In this document: in pieces, positions 4,644-5,438 of the stretch
How positions within the stretch are numbered: position 1 is the stretch's first letter
Layout: every line of letters starts with the position of its first letter
Source of the DNA: an uncultured bacterium
GTDB lineage: Bacteria; Actinomycetota; UBA4738; HRBIN12
DNA length: 5,438 nt
Assembly: GCA_937881155.1 (NCBI GenBank)
Contig: CALGFI010000154.1
Coordinates: 1 to 5,438, forward strand
Direction: 5' to 3'
Translations under genes and position numbers: made by a program
The notes under the pieces: model-generated
Told to the model about the DNA's origin: nothing
Database searches by the model: none
Seen by the model: only the letters and a program-made list of their open reading frames with translations

Positions 4644-5438
4644 TCATGCCTCCTCGTAGAACAGGCGGTCCATCGCCCGCCGGGCGCGTCGCGTGATCCT
4701 CCGGTACTCCTGCAGGAATGTCTGGCGCGGATACTCCTCGAATCCGAGCCGGCGGGCGAGCGCGAGCTGTTCGTCCGGCGCGGCCGGGATCGCCTCGGCA
4801 TGCACTCGACGGTCGACCTCGAGCGCGTTCTTCACGTCGTTCAGGAAGACGAACGCTTCGCCCAATGCCAGCGCGGCGCCGTCCTCCACGAGTCGCGCTT
4901 GCGCGAGCCGTTCGATCGCCTCGAGCGTTCGCGCCGTTCTGATCTCCGGGTGTGCGCCGCCGAACCGCATGAGCGACAGCTCCACCGCGAACTGGACATC
5001 GGCGAGCGATCCGTACCCCAGCTTGAAGTGGAACCGTGCTGCCTCCGGTGGACGGACCCGCTCCAGCTCGATGCGCTCGCGCATCCGGCGGATCTCCGAC
5101 GCGCGCTCGACCGGCAGGTACTCGGGATACGCGAAGTCCGACGCGAACGAACGGAACCGCATCCCCAATCCCTCGTCGCCGGCGACGAACCGCGCCCGGA
5201 GCAACGACTGGAACTCCCACGTCTCGGCGTATCGCTCCCAGTACTCGAGGTAGCCGGCGAACGACTTCGCCAGCGGACCGCTGCGCCCCTCCGGACGAAG
5301 GTCGGCGTCCGGCTCCCATCCGGCAGCGCGTATGCCCGCGATCACCCGCTCGGCGATCTCGACGCCGCTGCGGAACTCGTTCGGTCCCTCGCCGTCGTAG
5401 ACGAACACGACGTCCAGATCCGACGCGAAGTTCAGCTC
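4644..5438 (-). CDS. glnE: Glutamine synthetase adenylyltransferase, C-terminal domain (5' part outside window)
   Basis: GlnE is the bifunctional enzyme that adds AMP to, or removes it from, the GlnA tyrosine. The frame is open to the right edge, giving 264 residues before TGA at 4646-4644, against roughly 950-1000 for full proteins. It starts inside the nucleotidyltransferase motif ELNFASDLDVVFVYDG, whose SDLD supplies two metal-binding aspartates; the third acidic strand is DADLRPEGRSGPL (44-56). WEFQSLLRARFVAGDEGLG follows, then the helical region with KLGYGSLADVQFAVEL, and the end RRARRAMDRLFYEEA. The LADV form of that helical motif and the stop soon after identify the C-terminal (adenylyltransferase) half of an actinobacterial GlnE. 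The target tyrosine is in the GlnA encoded at 2165-3595. It converges on the glycosylase with a 65-nt gap. A GTG at 5408 is internal and not a start. Confidence 0.95.
   Translation of the reverse strand, partial: ELNFASDLDVVFVYDGEGPNEFRSGVEIAERVIAGIRAAGWEPDADLRPEGRSGPLAKSFAGYLEYWERYAETWEFQSLLRARFVAGDEGLGMRFRSFASDFAYPEYLPVERASEIRRMRERIELERVRPPEAARFHFKLGYGSLADVQFAVELSLMRFGGAHPEIRTARTLEAIERLAQARLVEDGAALALGEAFVFLNDVKNALEVDRRVHAEAIPAAPDEQLALARRLGFEEYPRQTFLQEYRRITRRARRAMDRLFYEEA

Noticed and set aside
4240..5319. 359-codon minus-strand frame overlapping glnE and the glycosylase
   Set aside because: It is Arg/Ala/Gly-rich, out of frame with glnE and antisense to the glycosylase. Its internal ATG overlapping the glnE stop (ATGA) looked like a coupled gene, but the frame continues only as a shadow of the glycosylase.

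Overview
The window is about two-thirds GC with dense, short-spaced genes. Three proteins are of actinobacterial type: an orphan GlnR-type regulator, a GlnA of the adenylylated GSI-beta class, and a GlnE C-terminus. A member of the Actinomycetota is the best reading. The sequence does not settle the class or genus.

Layout from left to right. A diacylglycerol/lipid kinase gene runs off the left edge on the minus strand (1-722). A MoaD/ThiS-type sulfur-carrier gene lies upstream of it on the same strand (778-1020). Across a 49-bp divergent gap, a GlnR-like regulator (1070-1729) reads to the right. It is followed by a 98-codon gene of unknown function (1775-2071), then glutamine synthetase glnA (2165-3595), which ends in a strong intrinsic terminator (3623-3658). 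An AlkA-like DNA glycosylase (3682-4578) comes next. It converges on glnE (4644-5438, minus strand), of which only the C-terminal adenylyltransferase domain is in view. No rRNA, tRNA, CRISPR array, insertion sequence or attachment site was seen. No non-coding gap exceeds about 105 bases.

The unifying theme is nitrogen assimilation. The probable transcriptional regulator (GlnR), its classic target (glnA) and the enzyme that adenylylates glutamine synthetase (GlnE) lie within about 4.4 kb. The strongest regulatory signal is upstream of glnA: three 5-bp boxes, GAAAC, TTAAC and GAAAC, each separated by exactly 6 bp (2073-2099). This matches the alternating a-box/b-box pattern of GlnR operators and sits just upstream of a TAnnnT -10 element. 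GlnA keeps the adenylylation tyrosine (Tyr404), so both control layers appear intact.

A second pattern concerns translation starts. Four genes (moaD-like, glnR, the 98-codon gene and the glycosylase) each have a TAnnnT -10 hexamer 6-8 nt before the chosen start codon and no convincing Shine-Dalgarno sequence, which suggests leaderless mRNAs. glnA is the exception, with a leader of about 32 nt and a strong AAGGGGAGG site. I see no clearly new system. The main candidates for follow-up are the GlnR operator and the unknown 98-aa protein between glnR and glnA.
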